A stretch of DNA of 37,173 bases, taken from the IMG/VR virus record IMGVR_UViG_3300037041_001644, positions 1-37,173 of that record; one strand, written 5' to 3'. Both the position numbers and the translations under genes were made by a program. Positions within the stretch are counted from its first letter, which is position 1. Every line of letters starts with the position of its first letter. Positions 31,298-37,173 of this stretch are shown here, in pieces. The notes below the pieces were generated by a model, which saw only the letters and a list, made by a program, of their open reading frames with translations, ran no database searches and was not told where the DNA came from. Source of the DNA: a virus.

Positions 31298-31915
31298 CTA
31301 CCAAGCGAATTCTCCAGACAAGCCAACCATCTTTGAAGTATTACCGCCGAATAGGCCGAATATTCCAACTCCAATTGAATCATCTATGAAACGAGTATAA
31401 CCAGCACCACCAAGGCCGCTATAATATGTTTGGGCGTCCTTAGTATAAGTTGAAACACTGTCTTCAGCTTCTCCACTTGTGCTAACACCATCTTGACCGA
31501 TAGCTCCTAGCAGCCTAAATACATTTCTTTTCATATAAGGCGCAGGAACCTGATAGGGAACCTTTTTTTCTACCTCTTTAATGTGATCGATATACTTGTA
31601 CCTGTCTCGCCATTCAATCTTCGTTTCAGCTTTTGGACAGGTTTTATTCCTTGCTTCTGCTAACTGCTTTTTAAGATCTTCGATTTGCTTTTTATAGGCC
31701 GCGCAAGGATCACGCTTGATGCAATCATAGTCGTTAGGCACGATTTTGTAGTTTTGTGGATACTGTACTTTTACACCATCGATTTCTTGTGTGATGATTC
31801 CTGTAGTTTGCTTTTTTTCTTCTCCATATCCAACATCACACCACTGAACATAAACACCGAAAGCTACTAGCAACATCCATACAGAATAAACAAATAAAAA
31901 TAGGGCTTTTTTCAT
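31298..31915 (-). CDS. Membrane-anchored coiled-coil envelope protein
   Basis: This 205-residue protein, read leftwards, starts after AAAGGAAAG. A hydrophobic N-terminal segment (ALFLFVYSVWMLLVAFGVYVQW, about residues 4-25) would anchor or export it. A coiled-coil stretch follows (YKKQIEDLKKQLAEARNK, residues ~74-92). The C-terminal half is Gly/aromatic-rich and beta-like (YYSGLGGAGYTRFIDDSIGVGIFGLFGG) and ends in an aromatic residue. It is last in the operon with the HTH regulator and the collagen-like lipoprotein. An inner-membrane protein paired with an outer-membrane lipoprotein recalls the spanin pair of phage lysis, but the C-terminal domain does not fit a standard spanin. Function open. 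Confidence 0.6.
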   Translation of the reverse strand: MKKALFLFVYSVWMLLVAFGVYVQWCDVGYGEEKKQTTGIITQEIDGVKVQYPQNYKIVPNDYDCIKRDPCAAYKKQIEDLKKQLAEARNKTCPKAETKIEWRDRYKYIDHIKEVEKKVPYQVPAPYMKRNVFRLLGAIGQDGVSTSGEAEDSVSTYTKDAQTYYSGLGGAGYTRFIDDSIGVGIFGLFGGNTSKMVGLSGEFAW

Positions 31916-31936
31916 TACAACTTTCCTTTCTCAGAA

Positions 31937-32491
31937 TTAATAAGGAACACAAGGACCATGATTTCTAATTTGAAACTTTGAAATATCTTGGATCGAAATA
32001 GAAATTGTTTGCCAAGCATTACCGATGCAAGCACACACTAATAAGTTTCCGTTGGGACACGTTGGCATTGTCGGACAAGTAGGGTAAGGCGGCTGAACTA
32101 CAATTACGGGCGGTAAAGGTTGAGGATTTGGTTGAGGTTGAGGATAATTTGTAGGTTGAGGTTGTGGATAGGGTTGTGGGTAGCTTGTCGGCTGCGGCTG
32201 CGGATACGGCTGTGGGTATGATGTTGGGACGGGATTTGGCTCATTTGTTGGATACGGGTTTGGCTGTGGGCGCGGCTGGTTTCTACCATCTCCATTGCCA
32301 TTATTATCTCCTGTATCTCCTTTAGGCCCTTGTTCCCCTCTCTCACCTTTATCCCCTTTGTCGCCTTTAGGACCACGTACTCCCTCTACTTTGTCATACG
32401 ATTTACCGCAACTTAGCATCGTGGCTGTTATTAATAATAGACTTACTGTTTTTGCAGCTTTTCTACAAGCTGTTCTAATGTTTTTATCCAT
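31937..32491 (-). CDS. Collagen-like, proline-rich lipoprotein
   Basis: The 184-residue product has a lipoprotein signal peptide ending MLSCG (lipid-bearing cysteine at about residue 28). Next come eight or nine Gly-X-Y triplets (GVR GPK GDK GDK GER GEQ GPK GDT), a collagen-like triple-helix former. Then comes a Pro/Gln/Tyr-rich stretch with 12-residue repeats of the type PTSYPQPYPQPQ, and a small C-terminal domain with six cysteines. The whole points to a surface- or outer-membrane-anchored fibrous protein. Such proteins are common in some predatory and environmental Gram-negatives. It overlaps the end of the HTH gene by 49 bases and precedes the membrane protein, so they form one operon. 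Confidence 0.78.
   Translation of the reverse strand: MDKNIRTACRKAAKTVSLLLITATMLSCGKSYDKVEGVRGPKGDKGDKGERGEQGPKGDTGDNNGNGDGRNQPRPQPNPYPTNEPNPVPTSYPQPYPQPQPTSYPQPYPQPQPTNYPQPQPNPQPLPPVIVVQPPYPTCPTMPTCPNGNLLVCACIGNAWQTISISIQDISKFQIRNHGPCVPY
32128..32235 (-). repeat. 36-bp tandem repeats coding for Pro/Gln/Tyr blocks
   Basis: Within the lipoprotein gene three blocks of about 36 bases (12 residues) repeat, reading PTSYPQPYPQPQ twice and a diverged PTNYPQPQPNPQ once. The repeats keep the frame and can expand or shrink by slippage. Limits are approximate. Confidence 0.65.
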
Positions 32492-32658
32492 ATGTCATTT
32501 ACCTTAACTTCGTTGTGATAGTATCTGTACAATTGCGCTTGTGATAACCCGATTGCAAATGATACTTTTCTAACTGATCCCAGTTTATTTGCTGCTATAT
32601 CGATTAACTTTTTGCAATAAGAATGGTGATAACCATCCACTATTATACGTCTTGACAT
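32443..32658 (-). CDS. Small helix-turn-helix regulator
   Basis: This 71-residue basic protein starts at an ATG six bases after AGGGA. A helix (CKKLIDIAANKLG) leads into a helix-turn-helix, VRKVSFAIGLSQAQLYRYYHNE (about residues 29-50), and a final helix (IWIKTLEQLVEKLQKQ). The layout resembles the regulator at 3663. It is first in the lipoprotein operon and overlaps it by 49 bases, so it may control that operon by binding the repeated TTACTTCA sites upstream (32736-32789). The target is inferred. Confidence 0.7.
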   Translation of the reverse strand: MSRRIIVDGYHHSYCKKLIDIAANKLGSVRKVSFAIGLSQAQLYRYYHNEVKVNDIWIKTLEQLVEKLQKQ

Positions 32659-32733
32659 AGAAATCCCTGTAGTTTTTAAGCTTCATTGAAATAGTCCTGT
32701 TAAATTTTCGTTGTTTTTTTAAATGCTAGAGAC

Positions 32734-32791
32734 GATTACTTCACTGTTCTTCATTCGCCGTCTTTTTAATAAAAACTACAATGAAGTAACC
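32734..32791. promoter_or_regulatory. Inverted operator-like sites upstream of the HTH/lipoprotein operon
   Basis: TTACTTCACTG (32736-32746) faces CAATGAAGTAA (32779-32789), whose complement TTACTTCATTG matches at 10 of 11 positions. A related TTCATTGAA lies nearer the regulator start. They lie between the regulator start and a candidate leftward promoter, TTGACA (32829-32824) with TAATAC 17 bases on (32806-32801). Repressor binding here is inference. Confidence 0.45.
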
Positions 32792-32833
32792 GCTATGGGT
32801 GTATTAACTAATTGGAGATGTTTTGTCAATACA

Positions 32834-33091
32834 CTAAAAAGTGTAGGTTGTTTTTCTTTTTGGGAAGATTTCAGCACCTTTTACAATTCTAAAATCTTGT
32901 TTCATGTTGTCATTTTCTTCTAGATATTCGCGTAATTCTCGTTGATTTTGCGCGACAAACTTGATTTCTGCTAAGTAGAATTTGGACCGCTCTCTTTTAG
33001 CGCCTGACTCCTCAGCTTCTAACTCTTCCGATCTTTCTTCGCATCGATCAATTGCGCCTTCTAATTCTTCAAATGGATTTTTCTCGTTCAT
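32834..33091 (-). CDS. Hypothetical highly charged protein
   Basis: The 85-residue protein, read leftwards, is very rich in Glu, Arg and Lys. A long charged helix (FEELEGAIDRCEERSEELEAEE and RERSKFYLAEIKFVAQNQREL) is likely a coiled coil, followed by a short basic tail (FPKRKTTYTF). AAGGGGAATA lies before the ATG. It is divergent from the ribbon-helix-helix-like gene at 33167; the two ribosome sites are the arms of one 10-bp inverted repeat. A palindrome TACACT-AAAA-AGTGTA (32830-32845) lies over its stop. No family recognised. Confidence 0.6.
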   Translation of the reverse strand: MNEKNPFEELEGAIDRCEERSEELEAEESGAKRERSKFYLAEIKFVAQNQRELREYLEENDNMKQDFRIVKGAEIFPKRKTTYTF

Positions 33092-33097
33092 GGTTGT

Positions 33098-33161
33098 TAT
33101 TCCCCTTGCTAATAGTAATAAATTTTGTCTATCTTACATTTGTCTTGACGAAAGGGGAATA
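33098..33161. repeat. 10-bp inverted repeat carrying both ribosome sites of a divergent pair
   Basis: TATTCCCCTT (33098-33107) and AAGGGGAATA (33152-33161) are perfect complements. Each is the Shine-Dalgarno of one of the divergent genes (33091 leftwards, 33167 rightwards). A shared DNA operator is possible; RNA pairing would need a transcript through the whole gap. Confidence 0.55.
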
Positions 33162-33166
33162 GAAAA

Positions 33167-33373
33167 ATGACTAGAAAATTGAAACAATACAACGATTTGA
33201 TAAAAATAACGATTTGGATTGAAAGAGGCGATTGGAATAAACTAGGCGATTTAGTTGGAGAAGGGGAAAGATCCCAAATTTTAAGAGACTATGTTGAACG
33301 ATATGTTGGAAAAGAAAAACCAAAAAAAAGGGTAGCAAATGGCAAAAATGTCAGGTCTTCGGTTAACGCTTAG
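33167..33373 (+). CDS. Ribbon-helix-helix-like small DNA-binding protein
   Basis: The 68-residue protein starts after AAGGGGAATA. A strand (LIKITIWIERG), helix (WNKLGDLVGE) and helix (ERSQILRDYVERYVGKEK) give the strand-helix-helix plan of Arc/MetJ/CopG repressors, with a basic tail. Such proteins bind DNA as dimers with the strand in the major groove. It could act on the inverted repeat next to it. Its end overlaps the next gene by 35 bases. The family match is moderate. Confidence 0.55.
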   Translation: MTRKLKQYNDLIKITIWIERGDWNKLGDLVGEGERSQILRDYVERYVGKEKPKKRVANGKNVRSSVNA

Positions 33374-33695
33374 GCTTATAATGGACACACACCGGCTTAA
33401 CTCCAGCGAAAAACTCCTTATGATGATCATAGCTGTTAATTCCACTGAACAAGGCTTGTGTTTAAAAATGGATAGCGAAATGCTCTCTCAGTGTGCCGGT
33501 TTATCAAGAAGTGTGATTAGTCGTATCACGGCTGATTTGGAGAGGCTTGGTTATGTTATAGTTATAGAAACGGAGAAGCGTGGCAGGAAGTATAAACAAT
33601 ATTCAATTAGTGAAAAACTAATGGTCGATTATAAAGCTTTAAAAGAATTGGGCATACAAACTAAGATAGAGTTTGGAAAAAATTATCATGATTAA
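33339..33695 (+). CDS. Winged-helix DNA-binding protein
   Basis: This 118-residue protein has a winged-helix pattern. Helices in LNSSEKLLMMIIAVNSTEQG and SEMLSQCAGLSRSVISRITADLERLGYV (recognition helix about residues 54-66) are followed by a wing (IETEKRGRKYKQYSI). The layout (replication-region wHTH, MarR/DnaD-like N-domain) is shared with phage replication initiators. AAGGG lies before the ATG. It lies directly before the palindrome-rich region and the larger initiator-like gene, so a role in replication or its control is likely. Confidence 0.68.
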   Translation: MAKMSGLRLTLRLIMDTHRLNSSEKLLMMIIAVNSTEQGLCLKMDSEMLSQCAGLSRSVISRITADLERLGYVIVIETEKRGRKYKQYSISEKLMVDYKALKELGIQTKIEFGKNYHD

Positions 33696-33713
33696 AGACT
33701 GGTTTTAATAAAA

Positions 33714-33751
33714 AAAAAGGCCGGAAAAGTTTGTTGACCTAACCGGCTTTT
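33714..33751 (+). terminator. Hairpin terminator before the origin region
   Basis: GCCGG (33720-33724) pairs with CCGGC (33743-33747), extended by AAAA/TTTT with one bulged G and followed by TTTT. It ends the winged-helix gene transcript and insulates the following palindrome cluster. Confidence 0.62.
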
Positions 33752-33791
33752 AAAGCTATCAACCTTTGAGACAAATCACCCATAAATGACA

Positions 33792-33938
33792 TCTTGCAAA
33801 ATACAAACATGGGTAAAGATTTGCATAACACCCAAAGGATTTTTACATTGCTTTCTTGCAAAAGCAATTTGTGATTAAATCAAATTGCTCCAATATGCAA
33901 TGTGAAAATCTTTCTAGATAGAAGGATTTTTATAACAC
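33792..33938. other. Palindrome cluster, candidate replication origin
   Basis: This 243-bp gap holds several overlapping symmetries. ATTGCTTT (33847-33854) pairs with AAAGCAAT (33861-33868). AGCAATTTG (33863-33871) pairs with CAAATTGCT (33881-33889). ACATTGC (33845-33851) pairs with GCAATGT (33897-33903). The middle arms are shared, so only some can form at once. TCTTGCAAAA is repeated (33792-33801, 33854-33863), and GATTT--ATAACAC occurs twice (near 33819 and 33927). Its position right before the initiator-like gene fits a phage origin with iteron-like sites. Confidence 0.5.
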
Positions 33939-34991
33939 ATGATAAATCAATCACAAATTGATGAAATTAATTTCAATAGCAATAATTCCCCACTAAGAAG
34001 CAAAATCTTTGACCCGTTCCACGGTGGTAGAGCACTCGGAGCAATCTATGGTCTTGATGATATCAATGTTTACGAGACAGCAATCTTGTTGTTCATAGGT
34101 AATAAGCATGTCTTCCATGAAGAAGATCGGATTTTGGCGAGAGTAAGCCGAAAAGAGATATGCAAGGCAACTAAAATCAGCCTACCAACATTTTGTCGCT
34201 CGGTGAAATCACTCATCGATAAGAACTATTTATACATCTCGAATAACTATGACAACAATGGCTTACAGGTCGAAAATACATATTACATCACTGACTATCT
34301 GTTCATCAAGTACGCAGCTTCTAGGGGTGTCAACTTGCGAGAGTATCAGGCTGAGACCCCGGGGGTATCACACAGAGAGATATATAATACTAGCGTCGCG
34401 ATTCCGTCTTTCGATGTGGATTCTCTTGAAGCCGAGCGCAGCGAAGAAAAAGAGAATAAAAATAACAACATAGAATTAAAATACTGTGGGAGTGGAGCCG
34501 AAGGCGAACCACTAAGCCTATGTCAAAGTTGCCGGAATTTTGAGAAGATTGAAGATTCCGGCTATCCTTCGGATCGCTCGGCACACAAATTAGAAGAAGT
34601 TGATTTGGGTAATTTTGAGGATATCCAAAAGAAGAAAATTAATGCTAAAGATCAATTTGAAGCGAAGATAAGCCAAGTTGCTATAGACCATCCTGAATAT
34701 ATCCCTCTGAAAGTTACATCTTCTCACAGAAAGATGATCGCTATCTTCAGAATAACCGATCCAAAAGTTAAGAAGAAAAGTTGGGTTAAGGACAACGATA
34801 TCCATTTTTTCACCGATCAGGTTTTTGATAAGTACGGCGATATAGCGCACAACATCATAGATGTTTTGTATAAGGATATGAAAGATACGGGCAAATGTGG
34901 ACAAATAGCATGGGACATCAACACAGCGTTTAAGAGAGTGGAAATTGCTTATTCGCGATACCTCAAAATGAAGGATAGAAAGAATGACTAG
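33939..34991 (+). CDS. Replication initiator-like winged-helix protein
   Basis: The 350-residue product starts at ATG 33939 after GAAGGAT. The N-terminal third (residues ~40-130) is a winged-helix domain: YETAILLFIGNKHVFHEEDRI, VSRKEICKATKISLPTFCRSVKSLIDKNYLYIS, then a wing with NGLQVENTYYITDYLF. A polar linker with CQSCRNF follows. The C-terminal part (about 230-350) is helical and ends AWDINTAFKRVEIAYSRYLKMKDRK. This plan resembles phage replisome organisers (O-like, DnaD-like). It lies next to a palindrome-rich gap, and its stop overlaps the next gene (ATGA). The family is inferred from architecture. Confidence 0.65.
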   Translation: MINQSQIDEINFNSNNSPLRSKIFDPFHGGRALGAIYGLDDINVYETAILLFIGNKHVFHEEDRILARVSRKEICKATKISLPTFCRSVKSLIDKNYLYISNNYDNNGLQVENTYYITDYLFIKYAASRGVNLREYQAETPGVSHREIYNTSVAIPSFDVDSLEAERSEEKENKNNNIELKYCGSGAEGEPLSLCQSCRNFEKIEDSGYPSDRSAHKLEEVDLGNFEDIQKKKINAKDQFEAKISQVAIDHPEYIPLKVTSSHRKMIAIFRITDPKVKKKSWVKDNDIHFFTDQVFDKYGDIAHNIIDVLYKDMKDTGKCGQIAWDINTAFKRVEIAYSRYLKMKDRKND

Positions 34992-35589
34992 AGAGTATGA
35001 ACAACTAGATTCAGGAAGAAATGGAACAACTCCCGATTTCTTAGAAGCATTAGCGTTTATTCGGGCAATCTATTGGCCAAAACCCAAGGCCAAAGGGCAA
35101 CTAGCCTATTTTGTAACTCCCGATGAAATCGACCATGTAACCATTAATGCACTAGCTCGTTATGGAATTGATACTATTAGGAAGTTTTATGAATATGCAG
35201 AAGCTAACGGAATGCTTGGAATGAGGGACAGTTGGGTTATATCGGCTGTAGAGGATGATATTGAAACATTCTTAGGCAGAAAAACAGAGAGTAAGCCTAA
35301 TCCATCTCCAATCAAGAAACCTTTCACAGATGAAGAACAAGCTAGTCGTTATTTTCATTTGATCTACGCGCCTAATGTAATCAATGTTGATATCCTCAAA
35401 GAAAAGCCTATTGAACAAATAACGCTTCTTTCGCAAATGATGCTTAAAAAATATGGTTTTAAGGCAGTTGAAACCTTGATTGATTACTGCATATTCCATC
35501 GTTTAACACCAAGGAAAATGGAAGTAACACAATCTCTGGTCGAAGATGATATGCGAGCAGCAATTAAATGGGCATGTAAAAGCCTATGA
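34984..35589 (+). CDS. Hypothetical protein of two related halves
   Basis: The 201-residue protein starts 8 bases before the end of the initiator-like gene. The first half has INALARYGIDTIRKFYEYAEANGMLGMRDSWVISAVEDDIETFL. The second has MMLKKYGFKAVETLIDYCIFHRLTPRKMEVTQSLVEDDMRAAI. Aligned, these share K/RYG, E/DY, R/M and VEDD, so the gene probably arose by a domain duplication. All-helical, with no enzymatic motif. Coupling to the initiator gene suggests a helper in replication, such as a loader or accessory factor, but this is inferred from position only. Confidence 0.6.
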   Translation: MTREYEQLDSGRNGTTPDFLEALAFIRAIYWPKPKAKGQLAYFVTPDEIDHVTINALARYGIDTIRKFYEYAEANGMLGMRDSWVISAVEDDIETFLGRKTESKPNPSPIKKPFTDEEQASRYFHLIYAPNVINVDILKEKPIEQITLLSQMMLKKYGFKAVETLIDYCIFHRLTPRKMEVTQSLVEDDMRAAIKWACKSL

Positions 35590-35684
35590 GTAAAAGTGTG
35601 TAGCCTACCTGACCTATCTCTAGGAAAAATTCCATAGCGCACATTAAAAGCGCAATAGCGCAATATACCAAAAATACATAGTAA

Positions 35685-35740
35685 CAACAAATAAGTGTTG
35701 CTTGCATAGCAAACTCATGTTAATAAAACGCAACATTGTT
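35685..35740 (+). promoter_or_regulatory. Possible attenuator with alternative pairings
   Basis: TGTTGC (35696-35701) can pair with GCAACA (35730-35735), followed by TTGTTTTT. It could instead pair in part with CAACA (35685-35689) just upstream. The first form looks like a weak terminator; the second would prevent it. The stems are only 5-6 bp, so this is a tentative leader for the Gp157/recT operon. Confidence 0.35.
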
Positions 35741-35762
35741 TTTCGTTGAAAAAGGAACATAT

Positions 35763-36317
35763 ATGCAGATAAAAGAATCATTATGGTCATTACAAGATCG
35801 GCTTTTAGAGTTAGAAGAAGAGATAAATTCGGATGATACCGAGCTAGAATTATTGCTAGGAGATATCAGTAAAAAAGTAGATGATATCAAGTATGTAATT
35901 GACATCTTTGAATCAGAATCAGAGAGGTTTAAAAAATACAAAGATGATATGGACAATAGACAAAAATCTTTGCAAAAAGCTGCTGACAGGCTTAAGGGTT
36001 ATACTATAAAATGCCTAGAAGCGCATGGATCTACTTTTGAAAAAGGCACAGTTTGGGTAGCAAAAATTAGAGAGTATAAGAAGGTTGATACCTATCTTGC
36101 TAAACCCACAACAAATGATTTGCTAGCAATAGGTATGAAGCACAACATATTCAGAACAGTATATGACTGGGATAAGACCGAGCTAAAGAAGCTTCTTTCT
36201 GACGAGAACCATGATCCAGACTTAGACAGCTACGCCAAGATTGTAACAACCAAATCACTTAATTTTAGCGCAGTCAATGCAGCTTCAAAGCAAAAAGAAA
36301 AGGAAGTTAACGCATGA
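35763..36317 (+). CDS. Gp157-like phage protein
   Basis: This 184-residue protein starts at ATG 35763 with AAAGGAA upstream. An earlier in-frame ATG at 35736 lies before that site. The N-terminal half is a long acidic coiled coil (SLWSLQDRLLELEEEINSDD). The middle carries KKAADRLKGY-like helices with KKVDTYLAKPTTNDL, and the end is a strand-rich part (YAKIVTTKSLNFSA). This matches the Siphovirus Gp157 family, often found in phages next to recT/erf-type recombination genes. Its molecular role is not well defined. Its stop overlaps the recT start (ATGA). Confidence 0.75.
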   Translation: MQIKESLWSLQDRLLELEEEINSDDTELELLLGDISKKVDDIKYVIDIFESESERFKKYKDDMDNRQKSLQKAADRLKGYTIKCLEAHGSTFEKGTVWVAKIREYKKVDTYLAKPTTNDLLAIGMKHNIFRTVYDWDKTELKKLLSDENHDPDLDSYAKIVTTKSLNFSAVNAASKQKEKEVNA

Positions 36318-37173
36318 ACGAACAAGCACAAACAGGAAAAGCATTACAGGTTAACAAGCTAGATACTCTCAAAGGTCTTTTAGAGAAGGGCAAAGGTTCC
36401 CTTGCTTCTGTTCTACCTAAGCACATGACCGCTGACCGCATGGTAAAACTCGCAACGGTAGCAGCTAGCAAAGATGCAAAGCTTCTCGATTGTGATCCCA
36501 TGAGTATGCTTAGGGCTTTGATGGATTCAAGTCAGGTAGGGCTAGAACCTTTCACACCACTTCAACAAGCTTATATTATCCCTTATTTCAACGGCAAAAA
36601 ACGCCAAATGGAAGCACAATTCCAAATTGGATATAGAGGGCTAATCGAACTCGCAAGAAGAAGCGAGAAGCTAATTTCTCTGGAAGCGCATGTTGTTTAT
36701 GAGAATGATGAGTTTCAATGCGAGTTAGGTCTAAATTCTGTTCTTATACATAGGCCATGTTGGGACGGTGACCGTGGAAAAATGAAACTCGTTTATGCAG
36801 TTGCGAAACTTAAAGATGGTGGTTGTCAGTTTGACGTCATGGGCAGAAACTCAGTGGAAGAAATCAGGAAGAAATCAAAAAGTGGCGAAAGCGGACCTTG
36901 GAAAGATTATTTTGATGAGATGGCAAAGAAAACTGTCATTAAAAGACTAATCAAGTTTCTCCCATTATCTATTGAAGTGATGAAAGCCGTGGCTCTTGAT
37001 AATAAGCATGAAGATGTAAGCGATGGTTTTGTAATTGATATCGATACTCCAGAAATTGAAGATATTGCGCTAGAACCTGTTAAAACCGTACAGCAACTAG
37101 ACAGTGAACAAAACTTTAGACAGCAAAAAGAGCAGCTACATAAAAGAATCAAGGAAGCTGATATTGAGCAGAA
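36314..37173 (+). CDS. recT: RecT-family single-strand annealing protein (3' end cut)
   Basis: The frame is open from ATG 36314 for 286 codons to the right edge, so the C-terminus is missing. The core blocks of RecT-type annealing proteins are visible: RALMDSSQVGLEPFTPLQQAYIIPYF (about residues 70-98), FQIGYRGLIELARRS (107-121), a following VYENDEF, and a later KSGESGPWKDYFDEMAKKTVIKRLIKFLP (about 190-220). RecT binds single-stranded DNA and promotes annealing and strand exchange, usually with an exonuclease partner that would lie beyond the window. With the RuvC-like resolvase it forms a phage recombination pathway. Confidence 0.9.
   Translation, partial: MNEQAQTGKALQVNKLDTLKGLLEKGKGSLASVLPKHMTADRMVKLATVAASKDAKLLDCDPMSMLRALMDSSQVGLEPFTPLQQAYIIPYFNGKKRQMEAQFQIGYRGLIELARRSEKLISLEAHVVYENDEFQCELGLNSVLIHRPCWDGDRGKMKLVYAVAKLKDGGCQFDVMGRNSVEEIRKKSKSGESGPWKDYFDEMAKKTVIKRLIKFLPLSIEVMKAVALDNKHEDVSDGFVIDIDTPEIEDIALEPVKTVQQLDSEQNFRQQKEQLHKRIKEADIEQ

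Noticed and set aside
32128-32235. Regular repeats that could be taken for a CRISPR-like array.
   Set aside because: They are in-frame coding repeats for a Pro/Gln/Tyr segment, with no unique spacers between them.
32723-32923. Plus-strand frame of 66 codons starting before the charged protein gene.
   Set aside because: It overlaps the operator-like region and the end of a better supported minus-strand gene, and has no ribosome site.
1-37173. Integrase, attachment site, tRNA genes, insertion sequences and CRISPR arrays.
   Set aside because: None could be recognised on either strand; temperate lifestyle is therefore not proven by this window.

Overview
The window is a large piece of a tailed double-stranded DNA phage or prophage genome with a long-tail (siphovirus-like) module. 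It is AT-rich and densely coded. Genes often share ATGA or TAATG overlaps, and most starts follow AAAGGA/AGGAG ribosome sites. No bacterial housekeeping gene, rRNA, tRNA, CRISPR or insertion sequence is visible, and no integrase or attachment site can be recognised. Both ends cut through genes: a minus-strand gene at the left edge and recT at the right edge. The host is not named by any single gene. A secreted HExxH metalloprotease with a NEGxxDYF-type segment and a collagen-like proline-rich lipoprotein suggest a Gram-negative host, and they remind me of Bdellovibrionota (Bacteriovorax-like) secretomes. That host assignment is inference.

Layout. Positions 1-1339 hold a cut-off Cys-containing protein on the minus strand, two tandem paralogous proteins of unknown function (569-871 and 934-1242) and a strong hairpin terminator. 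Positions 1328-4749 are an accessory block of very small proteins: zinc-knuckle types, single-pass membrane proteins, a MazG-like pyrophosphohydrolase and a Cro/YdaS-like regulator. Inside it lies an RNA element whose alternative pairings can hide a Shine-Dalgarno site (2966-3056). Positions 4746-6496 hold a RuvC-like resolvase on the minus strand and two short operons. Each of these operons is driven by a promoter carrying the same pair of 16-bp operators at identical spacing. Positions 6501-7062 hold an HNH endonuclease and a zinc protein on the minus strand.

Positions 7145-28143 are the morphogenesis module, all on the plus strand in standard order: small and large terminase, portal, two related gp10/virion-morphogenesis-like proteins, scaffold, major capsid protein, a probable decoration protein, connector/tail completion proteins, major tail protein, tail assembly chaperones linked by a -1 frameshift at AAAAAAG, tape measure, distal tail and hub-type proteins, and two fibre/collar proteins. 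Positions 28183-31148 hold small accessory proteins, the metalloprotease, a membrane coiled-coil protein and a virion-like beta protein.

Positions 31298-33091 are a minus-strand block: a small HTH regulator, the collagen-like lipoprotein and a membrane/coiled-coil protein form one operon, and a charged protein lies behind it. Positions 33167-37173 are the plus-strand replication and recombination module: ribbon-helix-helix-like and winged-helix proteins, a palindrome-rich likely origin, a replication-initiator-like protein, a protein made of two related halves, a Gp157-like protein and RecT. No endolysin, holin, DNA polymerase or helicase is recognisable, so lysis and part of replication must lie outside the window or in unrecognised genes. 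No gap between genes exceeds about 300 bases; the longest (33696-33938) is the proposed origin.
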